In this document: positions 34,805-43,905 of the stretch, piece by piece
How the letters are laid out: each line of letters starts with the position of its first letter
Numbering within the stretch: the stretch's first letter is position 1
Assembly (NCBI RefSeq): GCF_001679325.1
Contig: NZ_LZMX01000027.1
Source of the DNA: Haemophilus_D parainfluenzae_AD
Lineage (GTDB): Bacteria; Pseudomonadota; Gammaproteobacteria; Enterobacterales; Pasteurellaceae
Reading direction: 5' to 3' (one strand)
DNA: 64,000 nucleotides
Made by a program: the position numbers and the translations under genes
The notes under the pieces: model-generated
What the model was told of the DNA's origin: nothing
The model's input: only the letters and a program-made list of their open reading frames with translations
The model's database searches: none

Positions 34805-34865
34805 TGTTCTTTCCTAAAGAAAAATGCCTGATTCAGGCATTTTTTATGTGTTATAAAAGTGAATG

Positions 34866-35507
34866 TTATAAATTTGTAACATTATAGCCCAAAAGTTCGG
34901 CAAAGTGTTTAATTAATTTGGGGGAAACCTTGTCAAGTGTCGCCTCTTCTTTACCGATAAAGTCAGCAAGTTGACACATTTCAAGTCCTGCATAGCCACA
35001 AGGATTAATGCAATGGAAGGGATTGAGATCCATATTGATATTAAACGCTAAACCATGGAAAGAACAGCCTTTGCGGATACGTAAACCTAATGAACAGATT
35101 TTTTTGCCGTCGATATATACGCCTGGTGCATCAGGTTTGGGATAACCTTCAATGCCATAGTCTGCTAGGGTTTTTACAACGGATTGTTCAAGTGCGGTCA
35201 CTAATTGGCGAACATTTAAATGTTCATGACGTTTAATATCAATGAGCACATACATGACCTGCTGACCAGGACCATGATAGGTAATTTGACCACCACGATC
35301 CGATTGTACAACAGGAATATTAGTGTGTTGTAATAAGTGTTCCGGTTTGCCAGCTTGGCCTTGCGTGAAGACAGGATGATGCTCAACTAACCAAATTTCA
35401 TCGGTGGTTTCTGCATTTCGATTATCCGTGAACTCCTGCATTTTATGCCAGATTTCTTGATAATCTTGTAATCCTAATTGACAGACAACTAAATCAGTAT
35501 TGCTCAT
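34866..35507 (-). CDS. lipB: Octanoyltransferase LipB
   Basis: LipB moves octanoate from acyl carrier protein to lipoyl domains. The 213 residues show the RGGQITYHGPGQQVMY motif, the active lysine in DGKKICSLG and the catalytic cysteine in INPCGYAG. I use ATG 35507, one base after the ybeD stop; a TTG at 35534 would overlap ybeD and has no support. The ribosome site is weak (TAAG), suggesting translation coupled to ybeD. Confidence 0.95.
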   Translation of the reverse strand: MSNTDLVVCQLGLQDYQEIWHKMQEFTDNRNAETTDEIWLVEHHPVFTQGQAGKPEHLLQHTNIPVVQSDRGGQITYHGPGQQVMYVLIDIKRHEHLNVRQLVTALEQSVVKTLADYGIEGYPKPDAPGVYIDGKKICSLGLRIRKGCSFHGLAFNINMDLNPFHCINPCGYAGLEMCQLADFIGKEEATLDKVSPKLIKHFAELLGYNVTNL

Positions 35508-35508
35508 C

Positions 35509-35787
35509 TTAGATAACCATTTTGACGCCTTCAACTTTTGCGAGTTCTTTGTAAAGGGTTTCTACTTGCTCAAAGTTTTGCGCCACAATATCAATTGATA
35601 CAGAATTATAGGTACCTTTGCTGCTACGTTTTTCCTTTGGAATATAATCACCCGGTAAGTATTTTTGTACCACAGCGATTAGATCTTGAGCCAAATTTTC
35701 ACGGTTAACGCCAGCCACTTTAAATGTCATTGCAGCAGGAAACTCCATTAATTCTTTTAGTTTTTCATAATCATTTTCGGTTGTCAT
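35509..35787 (-). CDS. ybeD: YbeD-like DUF493 protein
   Basis: A 92-residue protein of the DUF493/YbeD family, whose fold resembles small ligand-binding regulatory domains; its role is unknown, though it is conserved next to lipB. Visible pattern: LMEFPAAMTFKVAG near the start, VVQKYLPGDYIPKEKRSSKG with the conserved RxSSKGTYNSVS stretch in the middle, then a final strand. AAGGAT precedes the ATG. It lies between dacA and lipB, 1 base before lipB. Confidence 0.9.
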   Translation of the reverse strand: MTTENDYEKLKELMEFPAAMTFKVAGVNRENLAQDLIAVVQKYLPGDYIPKEKRSSKGTYNSVSIDIVAQNFEQVETLYKELAKVEGVKMVI

Positions 35788-35806
35788 TTTGCATCCTTAT
35801 TTAAGA

Positions 35807-35843
35807 GTAAGGTGCGTGAATCAGTTAAATTCACACACCTTAC
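35807..35843. repeat. Long inverted repeat between dacA and ybeD
   Basis: Two 15-base arms (35807-35821 and 35829-35843) match with one mismatch around a seven-base spacer. There is no T-tract on either strand, so it is not a standard terminator. It could set the dacA:ybeD transcript ratio or bind a protein. Confidence 0.6.
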
Positions 35844-35894
35844 GAATTTATTGATGTGATATAAATGGGGAAGTGCGGTTAATTTTCAAGGTGT

Positions 35895-37082
35895 TTAGTC
35901 AAATAATCCTTTAACCGTTAACACTAACCAGTCCCAACCTTTACCTAAGAAGCCGCCTTCTTGTACATCTTCTAATGCTTGAAGATTCACGGTAGCGACA
36001 TCTTTACCGTCTAATTGATAAACGATTTTACCCACCACTTGGCCTTTTGCTAGAGGTGCTTGTAAGTATTTGTTATCTAATTCGTAACGTGCTTTTAAGT
36101 CAGCTTGTTTACCTTTTGGCACGGTAATAAATCCATCTTGTAATACACCAACTTTTACCTCACCTTTATCACCGTAGTAAACCGATTGTTTTGAAATTTC
36201 TTCATTGGCTTTGTAGGTTTTTAAGGTTTCAAAGTTAGCAAAACCCCATTGTAAGAGTTTTTTACTTTCAACTTCACGGCCTTTATAAGTAGGCACGCCC
36301 ATGACAACAGAAATCAAACGCATATTGTTTGGACTTGTTGCTGATGCGACAAGGTTATAACCTGCTTGGCTTGTGTGACCAGTTTTCATACCATCAACGT
36401 TAATGGTTTTATCCCATAATAAACCATTGCGATTAGGTTGTTTGATTTTGTTGAAAGTAAAGTCTTTTTCCGCGTAGATTTTATATTCTTCCGGTAAATC
36501 ACGAATAATGTGCGCACCAATAATGGCCATATCACGTGCAGTTGAATATTGGTTTGGATCATCTAAACCGTGTGGCGTAGTGAAGTTGGTATTTTTTAAG
36601 CCAAATTGTTGAACGTATTTATTCATGGTATCAACGAAGTTAGCCACTGTACCTGAAATATGTTCAGCTACAGCTACACAAGCATCATTGCCTGAAACAA
36701 TAATAATACCTTTGTTTAAATCACCTACAGATACTTGTTGATTTAAATTTAAGAACATTTTTGAGGAATCAGGGAAATTTCTCCCCCAAGCGCTTTCACT
36801 AATCGTCACCATATCTTCATTATGGATTTTACCTTGTTTTAATGCCGCACCAACCACATAGCTGGTCATCATTTTCGTTAATGAAGCAGGGTATTGGCGC
36901 TGATCAGGGTTAAGTGATGCCAGTACCGCACCAGAATTGTAATCCATTAAAACATAAGTTTGCGCATTCACTTCCGGTACTGCGATACCATATTGAATGT
37001 CTTCAGATGCAGCAAATGTTGATGCTGCCATTAATCCCGAGCATAGTACAATTTTTTTCAATTTTGCAGATTGTTTTAACAT
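35895..37082 (-). CDS. dacA: D-alanyl-D-alanine carboxypeptidase (PBP5/6)
   Basis: DacA trims the terminal D-Ala from peptidoglycan pentapeptides. The 395-residue protein has a signal peptide (about 1-26, ending TFAAS), the serine-protease-like penicillin-binding site SLTK (Ser67, Lys70), SGN at 130-132 and KTG at 233-235, then the C-terminal all-beta domain and a final amphipathic helix (GWDWLVLTVKGLF) that tethers it to the inner membrane. It lies 18 bases after rlpA in the wall-synthesis cluster. Length is normal. Confidence 0.96.
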   Translation of the reverse strand: MLKQSAKLKKIVLCSGLMAASTFAASEDIQYGIAVPEVNAQTYVLMDYNSGAVLASLNPDQRQYPASLTKMMTSYVVGAALKQGKIHNEDMVTISESAWGRNFPDSSKMFLNLNQQVSVGDLNKGIIIVSGNDACVAVAEHISGTVANFVDTMNKYVQQFGLKNTNFTTPHGLDDPNQYSTARDMAIIGAHIIRDLPEEYKIYAEKDFTFNKIKQPNRNGLLWDKTINVDGMKTGHTSQAGYNLVASATSPNNMRLISVVMGVPTYKGREVESKKLLQWGFANFETLKTYKANEEISKQSVYYGDKGEVKVGVLQDGFITVPKGKQADLKARYELDNKYLQAPLAKGQVVGKIVYQLDGKDVATVNLQALEDVQEGGFLGKGWDWLVLTVKGLFD

Positions 37083-37100
37083 AGCATTTCCTTTAATAGC

Positions 37101-37961
37101 TTATTGGTTTTTATAAGTATAAACGATTACGGGTTGTCCATTGATCGTTTTTTGTAGTTTTGTTTTTAATTGATTAATATCCGCTTGCTCCGTTAATGGA
37201 CCAAAATGGATTTCGTAGTTTTGCCCATTTTGATTAATTTCAGTTTTTATGTCGTCTAGTGCGAGTTTTGTGATGATGCTTTCTGCTTGATTTTTTGACG
37301 ACAGAGCGAGTAGTTTTAGCTTGAAGACAGTTTTTGCATCATTTGTGTTTTCTAAGTTTTGATTTTTTTTTTCGTTATTTTTATTGATAACTAAACGGTC
37401 ACTGGCTTCTTGCGTTTTAGCATGCTTGGCGAGTGTTTTTGCTCCTGCACCTGAAATTTGACCTTTATGATCCACATGTAACGCTTCAATTCTTACTTGT
37501 CCTGTACCACGAGCAATAAGACCTAGTTCTTTTGCCGCAGAATGGGATAAATCAATGATACGTTTCTCACTAAACGGACCACGATCATTAATTCGTACAA
37601 TCACTTTACGATTGTTATGCAAGTTTGTGACAACTGCATAAGAGTTTAAAGGTAACGTTTTATGTGCAGCGGTGAAAAGTGCCGAATTATAGCGTTCACC
37701 ATTAGCTGTTTTACGACCATTAAATTTATGGTGGTAATAGCTGGCTGTCCCTTCTTTTGAATAGGACTTCGCCTCATCACCTTGTGTAGTGTATGTTTTA
37801 CCATTCACCTCATAGCTTTGTGGGGCTTGAACGGTCGTGGTAATCGATAGCGAATCCCCTTGAATACCATACATTTTTTGAGTATCGGCAAAAGCAGAGA
37901 AACTTGAGCTGCTTATCAAGGTGAAAAGTGCGGTCGTTTTTAAGATGTTTTTTAATGTCAT
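37101..37961 (-). CDS. rlpA: RlpA-like septal-ring lytic transglycosylase
   Basis: RlpA cleaves glycan strands stripped of peptides, at division sites. The 286 residues hold a signal peptide (1-25, ending SAFA), a double-psi beta-barrel (about 68-160; GTASYYHHKFNGRKTANGE, catalytic-region LPLNSYAVVTNL and INDRGPF) and a C-terminal SPOR domain (about 212-286) that binds denuded glycan. Unlike E. coli RlpA there is no lipobox cysteine, so it should be soluble in the periplasm. A run of ten A residues (37362-37372 region, minus strand) lies between the two domains; a slip there would remove the SPOR domain. It sits between rodA and dacA. Confidence 0.88.
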   Translation of the reverse strand: MTLKNILKTTALFTLISSSSFSAFADTQKMYGIQGDSLSITTTVQAPQSYEVNGKTYTTQGDEAKSYSKEGTASYYHHKFNGRKTANGERYNSALFTAAHKTLPLNSYAVVTNLHNNRKVIVRINDRGPFSEKRIIDLSHSAAKELGLIARGTGQVRIEALHVDHKGQISGAGAKTLAKHAKTQEASDRLVINKNNEKKNQNLENTNDAKTVFKLKLLALSSKNQAESIITKLALDDIKTEINQNGQNYEIHFGPLTEQADINQLKTKLQKTINGQPVIVYTYKNQ

Positions 37962-38014
37962 ACTTATTACTTTCTAGATTATCGGTGCTCTTCATAAGAA
38001 AGCCAAAAGGGAAA

Positions 38015-39130
38015 TTAGTTCCCTTTCATAAAGCGAGGTTTATGAGTATGAATAGACATCACCAAACCAAAGCTCGCCATAATGGCCACATATGAAGTAC
38101 CGCCGTAGCTAAAGAGAGGTAAAGGTACCCCTACAACAGGCAAAATGCCGCTCACCATACCAATATTCACGAAGACATAAACGAAGAATATCAGTGTGGT
38201 CGCGCCAGCAAGAATACGCCCGAAAGAGGTTTCTGCATTTACCGCAATTATTAAGCCACGGATAATAATAAACAAATAAATTGCCATGAGAATAAGAAAA
38301 CCGACCATTCCATGTTCTTCACTCATCACGGCAAAAATAAAATCAGTGTGTGGTTCAGGCAAAAATTCTAATTGGGATTGTGTCCCTTGCATCCATCCCT
38401 TGCCAGATATACCGCCTGAACCGATGGCAATTTTGGATTGCAAAATGTGATAACCTGCCCCCAAAGGATCTTTTTCGGGGTCAAGTAAGGTTAATACACG
38501 CATGCGTTGGTAGTCATGCATTAAATACATCCACATGATCGGAATAAATGCCGCTAAGCCAACTACTGCAGCAAGAATTAGCCACCAACTCATCCCGGCT
38601 AAGAATACCACGAATAGGCCTGATGCACTAACCAGAATTGACGTGCCTAAGTCTGGTTGAATAGCTACAAGTAAAGTTGGCACAATAATCATGGCGATAG
38701 CAATAAAGGTTTCGCTCATTTTCGGTGGTAATGGACGGTTACCTAAATATACCGCCACCATTAATGGTACTGCGAGTTTCACAATTTCAGAAGGCTGAAA
38801 GCGAATAAATCCCAGATCTAGCCAACGTTGAGCCCCTTTACTGGTTGTACCGATAGCATCAACTAAAATCAGCATGATAAAACCCACCAAATATAAGTAA
38901 GGGGCGAGTCGCTGATAAAATTTAGGGGGAAGTTGCGCCATAATCATCATCACGGCAAAACCTAATATGACCTGAATAATACGATTTTGGAACATCACCT
39001 CACTGGCGCCAGATGCGCTATAAAGCACAAGCATGCCATAAGCTGTAATAGCGACTAATCCAATAAATAATAAAAAATCAATATGTAAGCGTTGCCATAA
39101 TCGCAAGCATAAAGGCACTTTTTCTTCCAT
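38015..39130 (-). CDS. rodA: Peptidoglycan glycosyltransferase RodA
   Basis: RodA is the SEDS glycan polymerase of the elongation machine, working with PBP2. The 371-residue protein has about ten membrane helices and the SEDS features: the ASGASEVMFQNR region after helix 1, RWLDLGFIRFQPSEIVKLA in the middle and the GVPLPLFSYGGTS loop near the end. Its ATG overlaps the mrdA stop by one base (TAATG), so the two partners are translated together. Length is normal. Confidence 0.97.
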   Translation of the reverse strand: MEEKVPLCLRLWQRLHIDFLLFIGLVAITAYGMLVLYSASGASEVMFQNRIIQVILGFAVMMIMAQLPPKFYQRLAPYLYLVGFIMLILVDAIGTTSKGAQRWLDLGFIRFQPSEIVKLAVPLMVAVYLGNRPLPPKMSETFIAIAMIIVPTLLVAIQPDLGTSILVSASGLFVVFLAGMSWWLILAAVVGLAAFIPIMWMYLMHDYQRMRVLTLLDPEKDPLGAGYHILQSKIAIGSGGISGKGWMQGTQSQLEFLPEPHTDFIFAVMSEEHGMVGFLILMAIYLFIIIRGLIIAVNAETSFGRILAGATTLIFFVYVFVNIGMVSGILPVVGVPLPLFSYGGTSYVAIMASFGLVMSIHTHKPRFMKGN

Positions 39131-41106
39131 TATTCATTCTCACTTGGTTGAGATTCTAGTGCGGGCGCATCTAAATCAGTTTGGTCTGTCTTTTTCTCTT
39201 TTTCAGTATTTTCTTGACGTTCAATTTGTGGCAAACGTTTATTCAAATAGAAATCCATAATTTGACGTGCAATTGGTGCTGCATTACTTGACCCTCCCCC
39301 CGCGTTTTCTAAAATAATCGTCACAACTAATTTCGGATCTTCATAAGGTGCATAAGCCGTGAACCAAGCATGGTCATGTAGTTCTTTTTTCAACCCAGCC
39401 GCATTATATTTTTGGTTTTCCTTTAAGCTAAACACTTGTGCCGTACCAGATTTCCCGGCTACATGATAATTCGTGCCGATAAAGGCTTTTCGTCCAGTTC
39501 CTGCACCTGAATTTACCACATTGAACATACCGCGCTTAGCCGCATCCCAATAAGCTTGTTTCGGATCGGTAATATCTTCATATAAAAGTGGGTCTTGATA
39601 CGGCTCAATGGTGGCACCTTCAATTGATTTCATTAAATGTGGCGTATGAATTTTACCGTTATTGACCACTATCGAGGTGGCTTTTGCCACTTGTAATGGT
39701 GTCGCTGTCCAATACCCCTGCCCAATACCCACTGAGATTGTATCGCCTTGTACCCAAGGTTTTTTATAACGTTTTTGTTTCCATTCTTTACTCGGCATAT
39801 TAGCCGTGGCTTCTTCTTGAATTTCGATCCCTGTCGGCATACCAAACCCAAAACGTTTCATCCACATGGAGAAACGATCAATCCCTAAATTAAAGGCGGT
39901 TTGATAGAAGAAGGTATCCGATGATTCAGTAATAGCTTTGTTTAAATCCGTATAACCATGCCCCGTTTTTTTCCAATCTCGGAAACGTTTTGTTGAGTTT
40001 GGCAATGTCCAGTAGCCTGGGTCAAAAATCGTGGTGTTAGGTGTAATCACCCCTTCAGTTAATGCCGCAACAGCAACGAATGGTTTTACCGTAGAGGCTG
40101 GTGGATAGACACCTTGTGTCGCACGACTATAAAGCGGTCGAGTAGGGTCTTCGAGTAAACGTTTATAATCACTAGAAGAAATACCATCGACGAATAAATT
40201 ATTGTCATAGCTTGGTGTTGAAACCATCGCTAATACGCTGTTATCTTTCGGATCAAGCACAACAACAGCGCCTTTTTGACCTGAAAGGAGCGACATAATA
40301 TAGCGTTGAAGGGTAAAATCGATGGTCAGATGAATACTTTTACCCGCTTTGGCTGGTTGTTCACGTAGTTTACGAATAACTTTACCACGGTTATTAATTT
40401 CAACCTCTTCGAAACCGGTTGTACCATGGAGTTGTTCTTCGTAATAACGTTCAATACCCAGTTTCCCCATGTCCGTAGAACCGGAATAGTTAGCAAATTT
40501 CTCTTCTTTTTTTAGGCGCTCAACATCTCGGTCATTAATTCGTCCAACATAACCCAAAATATGGGTCATGGCTTCACCATATAGGTAATTTCGTTTGAAA
40601 TAAGGACGTACATCAAGGCTTGGATATTTATATTGATTTACCGCAAAACGGGCAATTTGTTCTTCCGTTAGGCTGGGCTTGAGTAAAATCGGCGTATAGC
40701 GTGTACCACGACGACGCTCTTTTTTGAAATGTTCAATGTCTTCATCTGTGAGTCCCACAACATAGCGTAATTCTTCAAAAGTGCGGTCTAAATTTTCTGT
40801 TTTTTCTGGCACGATATATAAACCGAAAAAGGTGAGGTTTTCTGCCAGTAATTCGCCGTAACGGTCGTAAATTAATCCGCGAGTAGGAGGAAGCGGAAGT
40901 AATTTAATACGGTTACCATTAGAGCGAGTTTGATACATGTCGTAATTCACCACCTGAAGATGGTAAATATTGGCAAATAGCACGCCACTGAGAGCCAAAA
41001 TACCGATCAATGCCACCAATGTTCGACGTGCAAACAAATTCCGCTCCGCTTTTTTATCGCGGATCGGTTCATTGGTTGGTGCAGAAAAGAATTTTTTTAT
41101 ATTCAT
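39130..41106 (-). CDS. mrdA: Penicillin-binding protein 2
   Basis: PBP2 is the transpeptidase of rod-shape elongation. The 658 residues show a short cytoplasmic tail, one membrane helix (about 28-48), the class B dimerisation/pedestal region with RGLIYDRYGELLAEN, and a transpeptidase domain with the active serine in STVK (Ser338, Lys341), SSDTFF (SxD) and the KSGTAQ box. The C-terminal 35 residues are highly charged. It lies between rlmH (15 bases upstream) and rodA (one-base overlap). An uptake core lies at 40779-40787. Confidence 0.97.
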   Translation of the reverse strand: MNIKKFFSAPTNEPIRDKKAERNLFARRTLVALIGILALSGVLFANIYHLQVVNYDMYQTRSNGNRIKLLPLPPTRGLIYDRYGELLAENLTFFGLYIVPEKTENLDRTFEELRYVVGLTDEDIEHFKKERRRGTRYTPILLKPSLTEEQIARFAVNQYKYPSLDVRPYFKRNYLYGEAMTHILGYVGRINDRDVERLKKEEKFANYSGSTDMGKLGIERYYEEQLHGTTGFEEVEINNRGKVIRKLREQPAKAGKSIHLTIDFTLQRYIMSLLSGQKGAVVVLDPKDNSVLAMVSTPSYDNNLFVDGISSSDYKRLLEDPTRPLYSRATQGVYPPASTVKPFVAVAALTEGVITPNTTIFDPGYWTLPNSTKRFRDWKKTGHGYTDLNKAITESSDTFFYQTAFNLGIDRFSMWMKRFGFGMPTGIEIQEEATANMPSKEWKQKRYKKPWVQGDTISVGIGQGYWTATPLQVAKATSIVVNNGKIHTPHLMKSIEGATIEPYQDPLLYEDITDPKQAYWDAAKRGMFNVVNSGAGTGRKAFIGTNYHVAGKSGTAQVFSLKENQKYNAAGLKKELHDHAWFTAYAPYEDPKLVVTIILENAGGGSSNAAPIARQIMDFYLNKRLPQIERQENTEKEKKTDQTDLDAPALESQPSENE

Positions 41107-41121
41107 CGGTAATGTAATACG

Positions 41122-41589
41122 TTATTCTCTGTGATAAGGATGGTTTGTTGTCAGTGACCAAGCACGGTATAAACTTTCTGCCACGACAACTCTCACTAAT
41201 GGATGAGGCAGTGTGAGTGGTGATAGGGACCAACTTTGTTCTGCTGCTGCTTTGCATTCTGGGGATAAACCTTCAGGTCCGCCAATGAGTAAGCACACAT
41301 CGCGACCATCATTTTTCCAACCCTCTAATTGCTCAGCAAGTTGTGGTGTTGTCCAAGGTTTGCCTGGGATATCTAATGTGACTACTTTGCCTTTTCCGCA
41401 AGCCGCGAGCATCGCTTTGCCTTCTTGCTCTAAGATGCGTTTAATATCCGCATTTTTTCCACGCTTGCCTGCAGGGATTTCAATAAGTTCAAAAGGCATA
41501 TCTTTAGGAAAACGACGTTGGTATTCTTCAAATCCGGTGGTAACCCAAGCCGGCATTTTTGTGCCCACAGCGATTAATGTGATTTTCAT
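41122..41589 (-). CDS. rlmH: 23S rRNA (pseudouridine1915-N3)-methyltransferase
   Basis: RlmH methylates pseudouridine 1915 in assembled 70S ribosomes. The 155-residue SPOUT enzyme has the trefoil-knot SAM site in LLIGGPEGLSPEC and the C-terminal LPHPLVRVVVAESLYRAWS with the conserved YRAW, and ends with the HPYHRE tail. Length is exactly normal. It lies 39 bases after rsfS and 15 before mrdA, the usual order in gamma-proteobacteria. An uptake core (41621-41629) lies between it and rsfS, overlapping the rsfS stop. Confidence 0.97.
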   Translation of the reverse strand: MKITLIAVGTKMPAWVTTGFEEYQRRFPKDMPFELIEIPAGKRGKNADIKRILEQEGKAMLAACGKGKVVTLDIPGKPWTTPQLAEQLEGWKNDGRDVCLLIGGPEGLSPECKAAAEQSWSLSPLTLPHPLVRVVVAESLYRAWSLTTNHPYHRE

Positions 41590-41628
41590 CCTTTTCCCTT
41601 TTAAAACACAGTCAAAATTGACCGCACT

Positions 41629-41937
41629 TTATGCCCAAAGTTTTTCTAACTGATACATCTCACGTGCATCACGTTGCATAATGTGCACGATGGTTTGACC
41701 AAGATCCACCACGATCCAATCAGCCGTATTACGGCCTTCTTCACCAAAGGTCTCATAACCCGCTTTTTTACATTCTGCAATAAGGTTATCAGCCATCGCA
41801 GAGACTTGGCGGCTGGATGTACCAGTACAAATAATCATATTTTCAGTGATCGATGATTTGCCTTTTACATCAAAATGCACAATTTCAGTGCCTTTTAAAT
41901 CATCGAGTTTATCAATTACAAATTCAACTAATGACAT
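41629..41937 (-). CDS. rsfS: Ribosome silencing factor RsfS
   Basis: RsfS binds ribosomal protein L14 on the free large subunit and blocks subunit joining in starvation. The 102 residues match the family: VIDKLDDLKGTEIVHFDV at the start, MIICTGTSSRQVSAMADN, and EGRNTADWIVVDLGQTIVHI at the C-terminal side. AAGGA-like site (AGGAAA) before the ATG. First gene of the rsfS-rlmH-mrdA-rodA-rlpA-dacA run. Confidence 0.96.
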   Translation of the reverse strand: MSLVEFVIDKLDDLKGTEIVHFDVKGKSSITENMIICTGTSSRQVSAMADNLIAECKKAGYETFGEEGRNTADWIVVDLGQTIVHIMQRDAREMYQLEKLWA

Positions 41938-42087
41938 TTCTTTTCCTATTTAAATAAAGCGATGAATTCTATCATTGAATGAGGGAAAGGGGTAGGCTTG
42001 GAGCAGATTTTATTTGAATTGTTTTATGGTTGTAATGGTGCTTAGCATAAATATTGGGGCAGTTATTCTGCCCCAAGTTTGAAGGAG

Positions 42088-43740
42088 TTAAACCCATAAT
42101 AGAATGGCTAATAATTGCGGTGAAATAATTCTCAAGAACATTGTGAGCGGATAGACTGTCGCATAGGAGAGTGCGGCAGCGCCGCTTCCTTCTTTCAGTT
42201 CATTGGCGAAAGCGAGTGCTGGAGGATCCGTCATCGAACCCGCCAACAGACCACAAAGTGAAAGGTAATTTAATTTCGCATATAAGCGGGCAATCACACC
42301 GACAATGATCAATGGAATAAGCGTAATAAAAATACCATATCCCATCCATTCAAGACCGGAACCATGAGTGAGTGTGTCAACAAAGCTACCACCAGATTTT
42401 AAACCGACTACAGCGAGGAAGAGCACTATACCAATTTCTCGCAATGCCAAGTTCGCACTCGGCGGCATAAACCAATAGAGTTTGCCGATAGAACCAATTC
42501 GAGCCAAGATTAACGCGACAACTAATGGTCCGCCCGCTAGCCCTAATTTCAATGCCACAGGGAAGCCTGGAATATAGAAAGGAATGGAACCGAGTAATAC
42601 CCCTAAGCCAATCCCAATAAATACTGGCAACATTTGTACTTGTAACAGTTTCTGTTTGGCGTTCCCGATCACTGAAATGGCTTGGTTGAGAATATCAGTT
42701 TTACCCACCATGTGTAATACATCACCAAATTGAAGTGTTGTATGTGCAGTTGGTACTAATTCGACACCTGCTCGGTTTAAACGTGAAATGACTACACCGT
42801 ATTTTTGATGAATGCCGAGATGACGAATCTGTTTTCCAAGCACTTTTTCATTTGTCACGACTACTCGCTCAGAGCGAATTTCTCCACTTAGGCTTGCGAC
42901 TGGAACATCAACTTCTTCCCCGATAATCAGATGCATTTTTTTCAAGCCTTCAGGGTTACCAACTAAATGTAAAATATCATTAAGCTGAACATCGGTATCC
43001 GCTTTCGGCACAATAACAAGCTCACCTCGTTTCAATCGAGAGCAGACGACATCTTCATCATCAAAACCTGGAATTTCAATCAAATGGATGCCGTTGAGAT
43101 TGGTATTGGTGACTTTTAGAGATAGGCTTTTGAGCGCTTCTTTATCGTTACCCGTTTCTTTTTCAAAATTTGCTGCTTCTTCATCCACTTTAATTTTAAA
43201 GAAAAGACGAATAAGCCACATAGAAAGCAAAATGCCACAAATCCCAAAAGGATAGGCCATCGCATAGGCCATTCCCATATTAGATGTCGTTTGCGACATC
43301 CCTAATTCAGAAAGAATTTGCTGACCCGCACCGAGAGATGGCGTATTGGTGACAGCACCAGAGTAAATACCAAGCGTCACATCAAGAGGAATATCTACAA
43401 GCTTATAAATGAGAGTCGTCACGAGTGCACCGAGTGCAACGATTAAGATCCCTAATCCATTTAAAGTTAAGCCTGATTTTCGTAAGGAAGAAAAAAATCC
43501 GGGACCGACTTGAATACCTATCGTATAAACAAACAGAATTAACCCGAATTCTTGTACGAAATGTAACGTATGGCTATCCAGTTTTATGCCATATTGCGTG
43601 GTAAAATGGGCAACGAAAATACCACCGAATAGCACGCCACCAATACCTAGTCCTACACCTTTAATTTTAAAATGCCCGATCCATAGACCAATGATGGCAA
43701 CTAAGGCAAGTAAACCAATGGTAATCGCAGTTTCACTCAT
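42088..43740 (-). CDS. yidE: YidE/AspT-family putative transporter
   Basis: A 550-residue membrane protein of the aspartate:alanine exchanger family with a duplicated membrane domain (helices about 1-190 and 370-550) and two TrkA-C (RCK-C) domains between them, near residues 205-290 and 295-375, the YidE/YbjL arrangement. The substrate is unknown. The AVTNTPSLGAGQQILSELG segment and its repeat GSMTDPPALAFANEL carry the short reentrant-type motifs of each half. Divergent from the ABC protein gene at 43906. A minor hairpin-free gap (41938-42087) separates it from rsfS. Confidence 0.9.
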   Translation of the reverse strand: MSETAITIGLLALVAIIGLWIGHFKIKGVGLGIGGVLFGGIFVAHFTTQYGIKLDSHTLHFVQEFGLILFVYTIGIQVGPGFFSSLRKSGLTLNGLGILIVALGALVTTLIYKLVDIPLDVTLGIYSGAVTNTPSLGAGQQILSELGMSQTTSNMGMAYAMAYPFGICGILLSMWLIRLFFKIKVDEEAANFEKETGNDKEALKSLSLKVTNTNLNGIHLIEIPGFDDEDVVCSRLKRGELVIVPKADTDVQLNDILHLVGNPEGLKKMHLIIGEEVDVPVASLSGEIRSERVVVTNEKVLGKQIRHLGIHQKYGVVISRLNRAGVELVPTAHTTLQFGDVLHMVGKTDILNQAISVIGNAKQKLLQVQMLPVFIGIGLGVLLGSIPFYIPGFPVALKLGLAGGPLVVALILARIGSIGKLYWFMPPSANLALREIGIVLFLAVVGLKSGGSFVDTLTHGSGLEWMGYGIFITLIPLIIVGVIARLYAKLNYLSLCGLLAGSMTDPPALAFANELKEGSGAAALSYATVYPLTMFLRIISPQLLAILLWV

Positions 43741-43905
43741 GTCGACCTCTAATTTATTAAAAATTTAACTATTTTGGATTATATCAACTTGATTTCTTAC
43801 CCGCTTGTGACAAAGTCAAAAAATGTTATCTCCATCACATTTTTTCTTGCTTAAAAATAAACACCGCCTAAAATGACCGCACTTTTTAAATTTTATAGGT
43901 TGATT

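Noticed and set aside
43800..43850. CRP site between yidE and the ABC transporter gene
   Set aside because: Only half-sites (TGTGA near 43806, ATCACA near 43834) at the wrong spacing.
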